Shown here in pieces: positions 11,173 to 24,639 of a stretch of DNA of 64,000 bases. How positions within the stretch are numbered: position 1 is the first letter of the stretch; every line of letters starts with the position of its first letter. This DNA comes from Hippasteria phrygiana. Lineage: Eukaryota > Echinodermata > Asteroidea > Valvatida > Goniasteridae. The stretch is taken from positions 868,001 to 932,000 of the forward strand of contig JAZGUH010000003.1 of the NCBI GenBank assembly GCA_037893225.1, in the 5' to 3' direction. The notes below the pieces were generated by a model that ran no database searches, was not told the origin of the DNA, and saw only the letters and a list, made by a program, of their open reading frames with translations. The position numbers were made by a program, and so were the translations under genes.

Positions 11173-13150
11173 CTCGGTGCAATCGTGCATGTTCTTATGT
11201 TGGCTTTCCATCCACCGTAACAGCTACATGGGAAACCAATCTCAGTGTGAACATCCATGCCTACATTTGTTGTACTGCTGCATTATTAAATATGTACAGA
11301 GTCTTGGTCGAAAAATGAGGCAACCCAAGATATGTATGGAAGGCAGAAAACGAAATTTCACATCTGAGAAAATGAACATCATTTAAATGGGGGCACTATG
11401 CACTGAAATGGAACCAGTGTTTTTATGGGTTATGCCACTCGAGTTTGGGCTATAAAAGACAGAAATCACTGGGATAGAAGGTACACAGGTATAACAAGTA
11501 TTCACATTGCGTTTGGATTGTGAAAGATTATAGGTGGAAAGGTAGCAGGTTACAGGTAAGGAGTTCCAAAGAGAGGCAGTACGAGGGACAAATTCTCACG
11601 AAGAATATCTCACAGTTCTGGCCTTTGGAACAGTGAAAGGATGTGAAGAGACAGCCAGGCGAGTGCCTGAAAGTTTGGACGTGGGAACTAATGATGAAAG
11701 GCCACATTTAATTTCTTTTAAACTGAGATTTGTAATAGTTACAACCCAGGAATAATAAGTAAAACCAGCAGGAGGATTTGGGGGGGGGGGGGGGGGGGTG
11801 TGACGCATAAAACTAATAAGAAATTACATACATGTACAGACAATCAAAATAATGGATTTCACTTGGACGCACAATGTATATTTTAAGGTCTGCTTGGTTG
11901 TTTTTTTTTCTCTTACTACACATTATTAAAGACAAAGTTTTATTCATTACAGTCACAGTAAAATATTAAATTGACAATGCACCATAAAAAACAATGGGCT
12001 TTAAGCACATGATGTACACATTGGGTCTGTTTGGCCACACGCTAGTGATATTTCTGCAGCTGCACAGAGAATGGGAATATTTAATCGCAATTCATTTTTT
12101 TTAAGTCGTGAAGACTGCATATCTGTGTCGCCTGCATAATTGTTTTAACCCTCCCATTTGCTTGTCTGTCATACACAATTTTGACAAAGGGTTAAATATG
12201 TTTCAGAATATGGAATTGATCTTCCTTAAAATATTTAAAAATTAAGCTGCAGCACCATATACTGTATACATACAGTTGACCTCAGATCTCACATTTTTGC
12301 ACACGTAGTTCGAGCTATCCAATCCAGACAGCCTGGAAAATCTGAAGGTGTGCGGCATAAACTCGGGATATCCCGGGGTATAAGACCGACGGTTCACTGT
12401 CAAACTCATCATGTTCATGCAGCTGGCTAAAAGACAATTGAGTTTCCCTTTCACAAAAACTTAACAATCATCCTGAACTTTTTAAAGTAAATCTGCTGCA
12501 GGCCTTCCTCCATGATCCAAGCTGGCATCAGAAAGACAGGTGCGTGGGGTGGGGGAGGTTTATTATGTGTACATTGTGAAATCACACCTACATGTAAGCT
12601 TTGAACAAATTCATTGCTACAGTTCACCAACAACAAAAAAGTCAAGGAGAAAGGTACTCTTGCCTGTTTTTCTCAGTTTGGTTTTGCAGTTAATGTCTAG
12701 TAATTCCAATTTCGGCCGTTCAGATGAAAACCTACAATATTTCAAATTCTACACTGGTGTTTGTTTTACATGATTCAGGGCGTGTCAATTTCAAGCAAGA
12801 ATGACACGAGAAAGTATAAAACATCCAAGATAATTCATCGGGAAATTGTGGTGGATATTTGACCAGCACTGTCTTTCAAATTCAAGGCAACTCGTACAGA
12901 CCAATTCATTAAGCCCCCCGCCCCCTTTATGCATTGTCCAAGCACAGCCACCTGTCTGTCAGGGTCACTTTTGTCAGACCATAGTTGTGGCTGTGACTGG
13001 TCAATTATGACAAGGTTCAGTGGTGAGAGAAGTCTCCGTCATTTTTCATTTTTATGTAGATTGCGTATTGTAAAATCAAACAGCAAATTACTTTGTTTCT
13101 GCAATGAAATACCAAAAAAGTGACTTTTGATGACGAGAGTTATTTTTATC
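11173..13150. other. spacer, possible minus-strand 3' end
   Basis: No coding exon was recognised. A G run lies at about 11780-11798. TTTATT at 11939-11944 reads AATAAA on the minus strand and could end a long RBM15-like 3' UTR, but it lies about 8.9 kb from the stop codon. Confidence 0.3.
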
Positions 13151-13152
13151 AA

Positions 13153-13279
13153 GTCCCCTCTAGCCCGCTGGTGCCATTTGTCAAAAAGTCATCGCTTGCG
13201 GGCAGCAAACAATTTGACGTCATAGGACGAACTCCCCTTTTGTGTCCACGACATTTAGACAAATGGCAACAGCGGGCTG
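13153..13279. mobile_element. fold-back element, 127 bp
   Basis: AGCCCGCTGGTGCCATTTGTC at the left matches the complement of the right end GACAAATGGCAACAGCGGGCT with one mismatch over 21 bases. It is MITE-like, with no clear target duplication. Confidence 0.65.
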
Positions 13280-16132
13280 TGCTGCGTTAGATCAGTCTAT
13301 TGCTTATTACTTGTTGGTTGAGCATGGGACTTTTGCAGGCATGCTCATCATATAGTGTACATGTAGACCTGCATTCTTTTTTCAAAAGCAAAAAATATTA
13401 ACTAATGCCCTTCATGTGTTCTGGCAAGCACCTCGAAGTAAAACTCAGCAGATTAACCAGAAAGTCTATGCTTGCACAAAAACACACCATCATACATGTA
13501 CTGCAGTTGTATTTTCAATAACAGTTTTCCTGTTGCATAACGTGGACCATTTTTGTCTCGATGCAAGATGTACACAAAGCATCAAAGTCGCAGCAAAATA
13601 AAACAATATGAACACATTTTATCTACAAACATTTCATTCACTGTACATACATGTAGTCAATATCAACAACAGGTTATTTCTAGCACGTACATGTACAGTG
13701 TACAGCAAAGGTCACCATTAGATAACTAGTAGTACACTTCACTATGTACATGTACAAGTACAGTATGAAATATCATGCCCCTACCACCATTAAAGTAACA
13801 CAAATGGATTTGAACTCGAGTCAAGAATGAACATTTGGGCGTAATTCAAGTAATTACAGTGTACAAGCAGGTGCTTGTATAGAGTATATGTACCAAAGTG
13901 TGACATACAATAAGTTGGCACGACAAATCATTCTACAAACTTCTAAAAAAGGCTGCAAGTATTGTGAAAAGGTCCTGATAACCATTGGCTTATCTTCCCC
14001 CAGTACCACATTCTTTGTTCAGTCAAGCGTAAAACCACTTTCACAGAAAAAGCAGCCGACTGCTTGTTGAATGGGTGTATTTCCAACCAAAGATTTCACC
14101 CTCAAATATTGATTGAAAAGGAAAATGTTTGTGTGTAAAGTTTGTTCCATGAACATTTCCCTGGTCATAACCGCTAAAATAGCAAAGTTACGGCTTTGCT
14201 GACCCACTCTTCTGGCACTCCATACACATACATGTAACTCTACAGGGAAACTTTGAGAGTTTTCTCAAAAAATTGTAATGGGGACACATAAATTTGATAG
14301 CACCATTGGAAAGATCCGAACAAGCTCTTTCTGTTGGTATAAGGATCATGTATGGACAGCGAAAAACACAAGCACTTCAGTTTGTTGAAACATGTGTGTG
14401 TTGTTTCCTTGCCCATCAATTGGTAAGCAAGAGGGGGTGCTGTGGCTTGTCCAGTAAACTCAACATTGGTAAGGAAAGGGTAAAACTCCCCCCCTGTGTC
14501 CGGTTGGTATGCCAAGAATGGGTTGTGCAGCCAAAGATAAAACGACAACAATAGACACCACACTGAAGAGTGGTCTTATTCATTGCACTTGGGCCCCCTT
14601 CATGTGAATGAAAGCTCCGTTTCTTCATTACGCTCCCATTCAGGAACAACATACATGTAGTTGAAACATGATTTTGAGTATGTGCAGGAATGCGCGTATA
14701 GGTGGTCTTTTTCAAACTTCCATTGGTAATAACCAGTCATGCGAACATATTGGCATGGATACTGGAGATTTCAAAATCAATCTGGTTTTAATACCGTGGT
14801 ACACATACTCTACACTGGTTGGTTCCACAACAGAAAATACATGTAAACTGTACATATACACAAATGCACAATCTGACTAGGATTTTATGTTAAAGGGCGA
14901 TAGAGCACTCATATCTGTTGAGATATTTGCACAACATTGCATTTACCTGCAGGTTTATTTACACTGATACAAATTGCAAGTTTGCGAGCACAATTGCAAG
15001 CAGGTTTGTTGAGCGGAGACTAAAAGATCAATTTGAAAATTTCAATGTAAATTTGGTAAGGAATGTGACATGTACCATAAGTGCTGCCAAAACATTGCAG
15101 TGCCAGGTGTTACCTGCATAACATTTAAACTGTAAGAGGCTTTGCTCTGGATTATTTTATTGCCAGAAATGTCCCATACCTTCATTTTATTTTAACAAAC
15201 ACTGTCAAAGGCATCCAAAATGTCAACGTGACTTAAAATTTCTGGCTGCACACAGTCCTCGTTAACCCTAACCCCATAGGCTTTTTTACGAGGAGGCTTC
15301 CTTAACCTGTCAAAATATAACAGTGTGCAGTAAACCTATGGCACATTCTTTGGACTTAAAAGACAAATTAGGTCATCATACATGTACAGTAGCTCCATGT
15401 AAAGTAATGGTGCCAAGGCACTACAGTACTGAACCCATCAAAACTTGACAAAACCTGCTGTTGGAGTTTGTTAGGCCATAGCATGACAGTGCGATTTAGA
15501 AACGGTATGCAAATTACTTGAGAGTTCCCAAATGGTATGGGCCCAAACAGTATACACTTGAGGGCTCATGGTCCAGAGATGTGTAGGCTGCACAATGGAG
15601 TACATATTTGTGAGAAACCTTTCAGAAAAGTACAGTATGGGCATTTTTCTTTGCAAATATTGTAAATAAAAATGGGGGGGGGGGGCTAGACAAATGGACA
15701 GCAGATGGAATGATGGATTACCCTGTGCTACAAAAATGTATATGCATCCATGTACATGTGCACATACTGTAATTGCCCCAGTAAGTTTTGATTGCACACC
15801 CATTGGCATACTGGAAAATTCCATCATAAAGTTGGACACCTGATTTCAGCAAGGGTGGGGAGGCATTGTGAAACAACAGACTATAGAAGTCATTCATGTA
15901 CTATGTATGTAATTGGATTACTGGACTGTGCTGAATAACGCATGGGACATGGCCGTGTACACGTTCCAAATGGTTTGTGAATAAGTGTACTAGCTTCTAC
16001 TGTTTACATGTACATGCATGTCATTCTTTTGTTCCCTGTCATCAAAACATCATAAACCATCCCACAAGGATTACATGTACAGCGAATGCTTCTCATATAC
16101 ATGTACATGCTTCTCATGTTCACGTACAATAC
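13280..16132. other. gene-poor spacer rich in TACATGTA
   Basis: There are no homologous exons. Many TACATGTAC words occur (for example 13650, 13690, 13747). TTAACCCTAACCCC at 15262-15275 looks like one end of the CCCTAACCCC element family, with no matching right end found. 15425-15460 resembles 60782-60815 (TACTGAACC..TCMAAACTTG). Confidence 0.4.
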
Positions 16133-16314
16133 ATCAGTGATGTAGTCGAGACCATCACAAGACCCAGCAAGACCAGCACAAGACCTTCAGTCTTTATTCA
16201 AGTCTCAAGCTATTCAAATGAACTGTAATAAAAGCATTCCTTTGTCCTGGTTTTTGCCTGTTGCTTGTGCCTGTTACAAGCTGGTTTTGTGAATGGTCTC
16301 GACTACATCACTGG
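16133..16314. mobile_element. fold-back element ending CAGTGATGTAGTCGAGACC
   Basis: The left arm CAGTGATGTAGTCGAGACCAT and right arm ATGGTCTCGACTACATCACTG are perfect inverted repeats of 21 bp about 140 bp apart. Between them are short CAAGACC/CAGCAAGACCAGCACAAG repeats. It is non-coding. Confidence 0.75.
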
Positions 16315-19300
16315 TGTACATACATGTACATACACGTAGGCAGTGAATTTGTTGTGCATCGTCACGTCACATCACTCACAACCATGAGGACTTAAATGCA
16401 AGTAATAATAAATAAAAGCCACATTTTTGGAACACTTTCGTTTTTACGAGCACTGTTATGCAAATGTACACGTATGAGTGCATGTATTTTAACATTTTGG
16501 TTATATGTACAACATGTACAACACATAACTTTCCTAAGACAAGAGTTGCTTTGATATCTTTGTGTTAACCCTCCCTCTCTCGGTGCCAAAATGGAGCCAA
16601 CTACCCTACCTATCCAAACCTATCGAGTTTCAGGTTGAAACCCACAAGCTGTTGGAGAGGAAGGGCTTAGGTTTTTTTTAAAGGTTATGATAGTATAACA
16701 GTAGGAGGTTGGGCCAAACTGTGAACAATTTTATGACCATAACTCATGTACAGCATAAATTCTGTGGCAATGAGTGATGAGACCGTGCACATATGAATTG
16801 CTAAATACCGGGTGGGTCTCTGTTAAAATAATATCTAAAATGCACATCGCTTTTTTTTATCCATTTCCTCTTCTGATGTTATCAGCATGTTGCAGACACG
16901 CAGTTCTGTGGGTCGTTGGCACACGTGCGAAGACATTTGCAGTAAACTGCAGCGAAACTGGAACATCCGCACGGATAAACTGGCCGCTTCCTTCCTGCTT
17001 TCATGCACCGTATGCCATAATAGTGCGCAACTATAGGCTTGAAGTCCGATTCCCGGAAAACTTTCTTTTCACACTGTCCTCCATTTCGAAACAAGAAACG
17101 TGAATTTCACATTATGCATGAAGCAGAGTTTCTTTTTTTAATCCAACGAACACAGACGTCTTGATGGTAAAGCACTGATCCAGCATTCACAGCACGAGAT
17201 ATCCACACGACAGGGGTTAAACAAGCACACTCCTGTACAATGATCCTGTCATGCTGAACATGGTGAAGGGCGTTTCCTATGAGATCGGAATTGAAACACA
17301 ATAGGCACACATACATCAGGCCTTGCAGGGTTTTTTTTTCTCTCATTTTAGGGGGTTAAAGGTCACTCCACACACAATTGAGCTGGGTCTCCTTTGTCAA
17401 GTACTGTAAAATCTCTGTTGGATTGCACTTCAAATCAAGGCTCAGGAAATTCACGGAAACACATTTGAGTAATTCACATCCACTTGGAGGTTTTTTTCAA
17501 ATTGCACAACAAAATCTTTGGTCGACAACGTAGGGTACAAATTCATTCAACGTACTACTTCAAGTACACGGAGTTTTGCCGTACATGTAGTACTGTTTCA
17601 AAAGGCATCATATGGTTTTCATTGCATTGCATTTCATTGCACTTTTCAGTATTGTAAAATAAGTTATAGTGGTTTTTGCTTCCGGTATTTATATACACAT
17701 ATATGCATATCAAACAGTTTGTGCATCCGTATAAAAATATTTGTCTCAATGCAATACAAATACTGTTAAAGTGTTAACAATTCAAGCAGAGTGAAGGCAC
17801 GACATGCTGACCAATGACGAAAGTTAACAGTGACACAAAATGGCATATTTAAAAAACACAGCTTTTTGTTAAGTCGGATAAATTCGTGTCTCCCAGAGAA
17901 CTGCAGGTGTTATCAAACTATAAGTGGGCTCCATCGGCGATCACATCACTCTCACGGATTTCAAAATAAACATATATCACAATTTACAACAATACACGAC
18001 GGCAAGAATCTCTCCGACTACAATGGTGGCGGCATAAAATTGTGGCACACTAAAATGGTTGAAAATGGCTCAAGTGCCCTTACCTCACTTGCACAACTCC
18101 AAGGTTTTGGTTTTTTTCACCGGAGCAACAGGGCAGTCCCTGCCTCGTTTTCACATTGCTACGGCAACTGATGACTCATGAAGAGTTCGATCACACGGTG
18201 CAGGTCGTAACTGAAGGATCCACACGGATGTCGTTGCACAAAGTTCACACACACACGGCCAGTGCTGGCCAACGCAAGCTCCAAGTGGCGATCCTTGTTG
18301 GTTTTTGGCACAAGTAACAAAGCGGGCACTCTCATGAAGAACTCGATCCCGTTGAGATGAAACATTGGAGAGTAGGAGGCTGAAGTGTTGGTCCGATGTG
18401 GGTGTTGGTAGGAAGGAGGTTTATTTGAAGCTGAGCAGGTCGGTCCAGGGGTGCACATAGAGATGATGATGACGACGACTTTATTCGAGTTATTTCACAA
18501 AGAGCCAGCATGTAATTGCAGGTCTGACGTTGACCATTACGGTATCGAGCACACACAGTACAGGCCATGGTAACGGTTCTACATTCAAATCCATGTGTCA
18601 GATATATTTTTCCAACTCATTTTCTTCGTCATTTCCCATTCTAATTTCACACTTTGTAGATCATGGCATTTTTTGGGTACTTCGCCATACTTTGCAAAAC
18701 TGTTTACTCATTAGTGTCTGCTGATTAAAAAGGGTATAAATGCAATGATGAAAGCTCGTCCACATCATTGCCGACACTGATGGATTAACTGCCAAATATA
18801 TTCCGCATCCCAGGTTGCCATGGTAACAGCTTTAATTATTGCCAGGACTGGTTGACTATTTACCAAGCATGGTGGATGGGTAATGGATGTATCGTTTGGA
18901 ACTGATGACACGAGTGTTCCATACAGCAGACGTTTAATCTTAAATCACTCATCCTTCAGCACGTACGTACATGTATGGTATGTAAACCAGCACAGAGAAG
19001 CCGTCACAGCTTGCGACTTGGAAAAGCAAAACGTTCATCACTTGATGGGGGCTGTTATCATTGTCCGTCCTTATTAAATGCACAAGCAAGTTCTTAATAT
19101 TTCAGGATTGCAATTAGGCTTTGAGCAGCACTAAGTTGACAAATGAACTCATTTCTGAGGAGGAGGGGGCGTGGCTTGTGAGGGTGGCGATTCAGCGTGC
19201 GGAGAGAGGTTGCAAGATTATTGAGGGCGGGCTTCCGATGACAAACTGTACAGAGCCGGATTCAAGTTCTTGTTTACAGATCCATTAGGGATGCTTTCAT

Positions 19301-20853
19301 TTTGCCCAAGGGGCACTTTGCGTAATGGGTGGGGCTCGTCGCAACACAACACTTGTGGCAAAGGGAATCAACACAAAACGACAACAGATGTGGCAAAAGC
19401 ATTTCCCGAAGGTTGCATTCTGAAGTGCACGGCGGAAACAATGGCAGAACATTCACGTAACACAATTTTCCAAGGCACTTTCCCAGGCATCTTTTCCACG
19501 CCGATCCTTTTTAGTTTCGACTTTCCGTGCAATTAACCCGACAGCTTTTTTTTCTCAAGCAATATGCACGAATGCGTTTGCAAATTTACACTTACTGACA
19601 CTGGTAACGCACCACATCTATAAAGCACGATTAAAAATCTCAACTGGAACAGCTGCACAAAACACACACACTTTCTCGTAGTTGATCTAATTGCTGATGT
19701 TATTTCTGAACATCAAGATTTTTCTGATTCCTGGAGGAAAAGTTTCAGGTCGATGCATCAACAGCATGTCTTGAGGCAAAGCACAGGCACCACGAGTGAA
19801 CAGCCAATATTTGTCAACAACTGACCACAATTTCTATAGAATCAGGAATTCAGGATACATTGTAGTCATGAGACACAATCTAAAAATGCTTGATTTTGTC
19901 AGGCAATAACCAGAGTTGGCACATGCAAACAAAAACATTATTCCGCTAGTTGAGACCAAGTACGTTATAACATGGTGTAGTTTTATCACCGTTCACCGTC
20001 TCCCCCCCCCCCCCCCCCCTCCAACTAATTAACTAAATAGAAGAATTTTGAGCACTCAAATACACATAGATCTACATGTATGTGTACACGAACAGACATA
20101 ATACATTGTTGTACATGTACTCTACAGTACTTTTATATTAGTGAGGTTCTAAAGTATCGAGGTTTGTCGGAAAGCTTCATTCTGGGTCATTTGTCGTAAT
20201 TATCAAATTATCAAATTTCAATATTGAGAAATTCTTGGGAAATCATTTTTTTTGGGGGGGCATGAAAATATTCGAATTTTCTTTTTCGTACTAAATCTAC
20301 AACCACGACCACACACCAGTCAAAACTCACTTTGACATTATAAACGTGTACATGTATGCGAATTTTGATAACAACTCTTTGGATGTTCACAGGAAATTCA
20401 ATTTTCTCGCCATCAAATCAAATTCGTTTAACAATGTTACTGGCTTATTGGCAAAATATTTGTGTATCATTTTAACCCTTTGTTTTTAATTCCTTGAAAT
20501 CCTCGGCATCTTCAAAAATAGAAAACAGCTAATTATTTGATCGTGTTTAAAAGCAAGAAATAAGAATTTAACTTTCCTAAATTCGCTGACTGCAATTCTA
20601 CAAGAAAATGTTTCATAAGCTTGAATTTGAAATACACGTAGCTAAAACAACACTTAAAATTCTTGTGCATGAAAGGATGCCTGAAGCAAAGAATTTTTGT
20701 AACTATTTAAAACTGCACAAACTCATAAGATTAAGCTACTACATGTACACTACAGCAGACCCTTTCTAAAGCAAGCAAGCTGTCAACAACATTTTTTCCA
20801 CGTTATTTTTTCCTTTTCGGGATAAACAGATAACAGTGGGTTTCAGTGGTGTT
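16315..20853. other. downstream flank of the RBM15-like gene
   Basis: This is probably in part 3' UTR of the minus-strand gene. Minus-strand poly(A) candidates are ATTAAA (TTTAAT at 20485-20490, about 360 bp past the stop) and AATAAA (TTTATT at 18480-18485). An 18-C run lies at 20002-20019. I recognise no other gene; short open frames here have no motif. Confidence 0.4.
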
Positions 20854-23232
20854 TTAAGCAGCTCCTCGCACAATGACAACAACCAGATGATCCTCGTTCA
20901 TTGCTTCCGCACTAAGACCAGGCACATAACGCACAAGCTGTTTGCGGGAAAACTCACACGGGGGAAAAGCGTGGAGCACACCGTAATCCTTCACTGATCC
21001 AGAGGACACAGGCAGGCTGATGATTCCAGCGGCTTGCTTCTGCTGTAGGTAGGACACCAGGTTGCGCAAGGCTCGCAGCTGAGTACCAGCTGGCATACTC
21101 TCTTCGGCCGAGCCTTGCAGGGCAAGCAGCAAGCAGTGGCCCACAGAGCCGGCATCCGTAATCCTCTTGCCAACCTCGTCCAGCTTGGGCTGATCCAGCC
21201 GCAGTCGCTGGGTGATGCGCAATGGCGACTCCTCGCTAGCTGCACTCAGGGGCAGCAAATTCTCGGCGACTGACAGATCCCCACCGATGAAGTACATGGA
21301 GGTGGAGAAGGCACTATTTTTCAGCACAATGTGACTCTGCCAACTCTGCAGCAGGTACTTCACGAGATCGCTCAAGCTGTCGTACTTCTCCAGTTTTCTG
21401 CTGTCCTGCTTTGAAGAATACCCTCTGTCAGACGTCCTTCTTTCGTTGCGATAGCCATCTCCATCACGTCTTTCGTTATCTTCGGCATAACGTTTCCTGC
21501 CGTGATACTCGGGAGCATCAGCATTTCCCATTGCAGCCCGCTCTGGCGAGTCAAATCTTCCATCATATCTTCGATCCAATCCAGTACTGCCACTATCGGG
21601 GGACTTGCGTTTCTTAAACGGTTTCCCTTTATCCGACGGTCGGTCTCTCATAAAATCAACCCCCGGGGAGGCCTGGCGCTTACGCCGATTATCCTGCCCA
21701 CGAGGATTGAACTGCTTGCCCCCACCATCTGAGTTTCTGCGGTTCCACTCTGTATCACCCCGGGGGTCATCACCTTGCCAGCCAGCACCACGGCGGTTGA
21801 ACTCACCACGATATCCACCCCCATCCGATCCTTGCCACTGATCACTACGCCCACCATCACGATACTGAGGGGGCGGCGAATTATCCCGGCGATAATCACG
21901 CCCCTGGTTGTAACGGTTGTTGTAACCACCACCCACATCATCTCTGGGCTGTTTCCGCGGAGGGGAATGCGTTGAATAGGGCCTGTTATTCCCAGTATCA
22001 GGATCTGCAAAATCAACCCGTAGACGGCGATTTGGCCCTCCCAGAGGAAATCCTCTCATATTCGACGCTGCTGCCTGCGCCGCTTCCAAGGTTTCATACT
22101 GTATGTAGGCATAGTCATCCCCTTTGAAGTAATCAATCTTGCGAATTGCTCCAAAGCGATCAAACTCGTGCTCAAGGACTCCTAGGGAGACCCACGGCCC
22201 TAAACCCCCAACCCACAGTCGTGTTGTTGGCGACAGCTTGCCATAACCTGTTTTTGCTTGGTTCCTGCCTATGTACTGACCAGACATGGACACCATGGCC
22301 TTATGGGCCATGTCAAGATTTAAAAATCTAACAAATGCAAATGGATTACCCTGGCCACGCGGCGGATATTTGATATCCACGTCTTCAACAATACCATACC
22401 GCTCAAATGCATGTCTCAAATCACCATCCTGAATTCCTTCTTCTAGATTTCCTACAAACACAGTGCGCGTTGCTTTTGGGTCGTCTTCTGGCATGAGTAA
22501 TAGATCGCGTTCACGGTCATGACGTTCACGTTCCCTAGATTGGTAGGCATCGCCACCACCGTAAGGTTTCCTGTTGTCATATTGATTATCTCTACCTCCA
22601 TCCCTCCCCATGTTTCTGTGTTGCTGCCGCCTCCCACCCATTGGCTCCTCCCCCTGTCTTCCCGAGTAGCCTTGATCCGGAGAAACACTCTTTCGTCTGA
22701 ACACACTAGCAATTCGCAACGGCTTGCCAAAGAGCGTCAGGCGATCTCCTTTGGCCTGTTTGGCATCACGTGCCTGCTCCGAGTTGCGGTAATTAACAAA
22801 AGCAAACCTCTCGTCCCCACTGTATGCCACCCGCACGTTCACCTCACCAAATTTTTTGAATTCATGAAACAGGGCGTCTTTGATCGCCATATCCGACACA
22901 TGGGATGGGAAATTGCTGACACGTAAGCTGGAGTATTTGGGCTCTTTGTCATGCTTGTCAAACTGGCCTCCGTAACGGTGGTCGCTGGGGTACGGTTCCC
23001 TGCCTCCGTCCCGCTCATGATCGCTGCGGCTGGCGCGCTTCCCACCGCCGTCTCGTGCACCCCTTCGCTCTTCCTTTTCCATACTGCGCGACCGACCCGC
23101 TTTGTTACCTCCCCTACCTTCATAGCGATCGTTTCCTGGGCTCATTCTGTCCCTTGACATGGAGTGTCTCACCTCTGGGCTTCCCCTCGTCCACTTGGGC
23201 GTATCTTTGCTTGACTGGTGTCTCATTTGCAC
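20854..23232 (-). CDS. RBM15: RBM15/RBM15B-like (Spenito) RNA-binding protein
   Basis: A single uninterrupted frame of 792 codons. It has three RRM domains: residues about 102-178 (RNP2 LRVSNF 103-108, RNP1 ERFAFVNY 141-148), 256-331 (VFVGNL 258-263, NPFAFVRF 296-303) and 337-409 (LWVGGL 339-344, DDYAYIQY 372-379). A SPOC domain spans about 628-790, including LRITQRLRLDQPKLDEV from 671 and GVLHAFPPCEFSR from 751. The N-terminus (1-100) and the linker at 411-613 are Arg/Gly/Asp/Ser-rich, with a basic KKRKSP stretch that may be a nuclear signal. This order (3 RRM + SPOC) defines the Spen family. The short length and the SPOC sequence fit RBM15/RBM15B rather than giant SPEN/SHARP; human RBM15 is about 977 and RBM15B about 890 residues. 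Family members recruit the m6A methyltransferase complex to RNA in the nucleus and act in splicing and export. The first in-frame Met at 23232 is taken as the start. Lack of introns matches RBM15B. It is transcribed divergently from the kinase gene. Confidence 0.96.
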   Translation of the reverse strand: MQMRHQSSKDTPKWTRGSPEVRHSMSRDRMSPGNDRYEGRGGNKAGRSRSMEKEERRGARDGGGKRASRSDHERDGGREPYPSDHRYGGQFDKHDKEPKYSSLRVSNFPSHVSDMAIKDALFHEFKKFGEVNVRVAYSGDERFAFVNYRNSEQARDAKQAKGDRLTLFGKPLRIASVFRRKSVSPDQGYSGRQGEEPMGGRRQQHRNMGRDGGRDNQYDNRKPYGGGDAYQSRERERHDRERDLLLMPEDDPKATRTVFVGNLEEGIQDGDLRHAFERYGIVEDVDIKYPPRGQGNPFAFVRFLNLDMAHKAMVSMSGQYIGRNQAKTGYGKLSPTTRLWVGGLGPWVSLGVLEHEFDRFGAIRKIDYFKGDDYAYIQYETLEAAQAAASNMRGFPLGGPNRRLRVDFADPDTGNNRPYSTHSPPRKQPRDDVGGGYNNRYNQGRDYRRDNSPPPQYRDGGRSDQWQGSDGGGYRGEFNRRGAGWQGDDPRGDTEWNRRNSDGGGKQFNPRGQDNRRKRQASPGVDFMRDRPSDKGKPFKKRKSPDSGSTGLDRRYDGRFDSPERAAMGNADAPEYHGRKRYAEDNERRDGDGYRNERRTSDRGYSSKQDSRKLEKYDSLSDLVKYLLQSWQSHIVLKNSAFSTSMYFIGGDLSVAENLLPLSAASEESPLRITQRLRLDQPKLDEVGKRITDAGSVGHCLLLALQGSAEESMPAGTQLRALRNLVSYLQQKQAAGIISLPVSSGSVKDYGVLHAFPPCEFSRKQLVRYVPGLSAEAMNEDHLVVVIVRGAA

Positions 23233-23540
23233 GGAAATAATCGGCCAGAAAAGCGTTTACAATTTGACTCCAATCACAACGAGTTCTATGCCCGCCATCC
23301 ACTTGTCGCCATTATTGTTATTATACAGACTGGTGGCAATAATTCATGCAAGACTGCAGTTCATTTGTATTGGGTAGAGCCTGGGTGCCTGTCCAATTCA
23401 TGAAAAAACTGCAACTCCGCGTTTTCACCACACTGCCCTATACGCAAAGCGGTAATTTTTCTCTGACCGCGCGTAAAGCAAAGCCTCATCAACAATTTGT
23501 CTCTAATTTTCCCCGGAAGTACAAGTAGATGAGGTTAATA
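23233..23540 (-). promoter_or_regulatory. probable 5' UTR/promoter of the RBM15-like gene
   Basis: This lies immediately upstream of the start codon. It contains an ETS-type core CCGGAAGT at 23514-23521 and, on the minus strand, an AATAATGGCGAC word near 23300-23312 that resembles a YY1 site. There is no TATA box at a convincing place. Both motifs are short and the call rests mainly on position. Confidence 0.35.
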
Positions 23541-24134
23541 CTTTCGGCTTACAAAAAAATAATTGTTTCCTAATGTGCGCTTATTTGATGTCAGAGAAAT
23601 AGACCTGCCGCCAAATTAGGATGCGGAATTAAAGTGCCCCGCTCCTAAAATGGATGAAAATATTGCCTAATTTAAATTACTGCCAGAAAAAATCGGGGTC
23701 ACTTTTTTTTAACCTTATTTTAATATCTGGCCCCCAAAATTTGCACCTATCAAAAATTCTTCGGACAGGCCTGTATTTTATTTTATTTTATTTCATTTTT
23801 GTTTAATGTTTTTCTCAGTAAGTTTTATTTCACAAATTAGCTGGCCTAAAGATTCAAACTTAATTCAGTTCTTAGTTTTACAGGCAAATTGCCTAAGATT
23901 GCTTATATAAAGTTGGAAACGTTGAATTGGTCCAGTTAATTTTGTTGACTGTGTATTTTGAGGTCAATCCAGTCAGTTAGCAGTTTGCAGGAGTTTAATT
24001 CATTTTCATGAGTTTTATTTACAATCATAAAATGTGTGGTCGAGACCATCAGTGATTTTAATAAATTAATAGATAATTCATAAACCCACTGGCCTATGCC
24101 TAGCTCTACCTTTATGAGTTTATTCAGTTGTTAT
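23541..24134. other. AT-rich divergent spacer
   Basis: No gene was seen. GTGGTCGAGACCATCAGTGAT at 24037-24057 resembles the terminal repeat of the fold-back element at 16133-16314, so a fragment of that family may be present. Confidence 0.35.
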
Positions 24135-24335
24135 TAGGGGAGTCAGGTTGCCGCCTAATGGAACCGTACTTTCCTCGCCTTCCACCGCTTTGACCCGCGT
24201 TCGATTCCCATCTAGGACCGACATGCCTGATGGTTATAACCGGGTTTTCCTCCCACCTCTAAAAAACTGAACATTTCTTCGTCTTCTCTTCGTCAGGCTC
24301 TCGGAGAGCTACAGCGCGTGTTTGGTTTCAATACC
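24135..24335. repeat. dispersed repeat, copy 2 (unclassified)
   Basis: It aligns with 1560-1825: GGGGAGTCAGGTTGCCG ... CCTCGCCTTCCACCGC ... GGACCGACATG ... GGGTTTTCCTCCCACC. A B-box-like GCGTTCGATTCCC lies inside, so a SINE origin is possible. Confidence 0.45.
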
Positions 24336-24639
24336 AGAAATGAGTAATAATAAATCAAAAGTGGAATAGCCTGGTTACAAGGGTCTGGTAGAAAAAAAAT
24401 ATTAATTAGGCCTATGTGTTCTGAACTTCTGACTGTTAAAATGGAGTTACTGTTTGTTTTATGGGGCACTTAATTCTCAATCAAGAATAGTATTCAACAA
24501 ATTCGGTTCGATTTGTTTTGTTTTAGTTTTAATTTAACGAAAATTTAAAAATTGGCTTCGGCGCCTCTAACGCACAGAGAAAAACACGCTATGCGGGAAG
24601 GTGGGGCCTACTTCGAAATTTATGCGGGTGAATTTTTCT

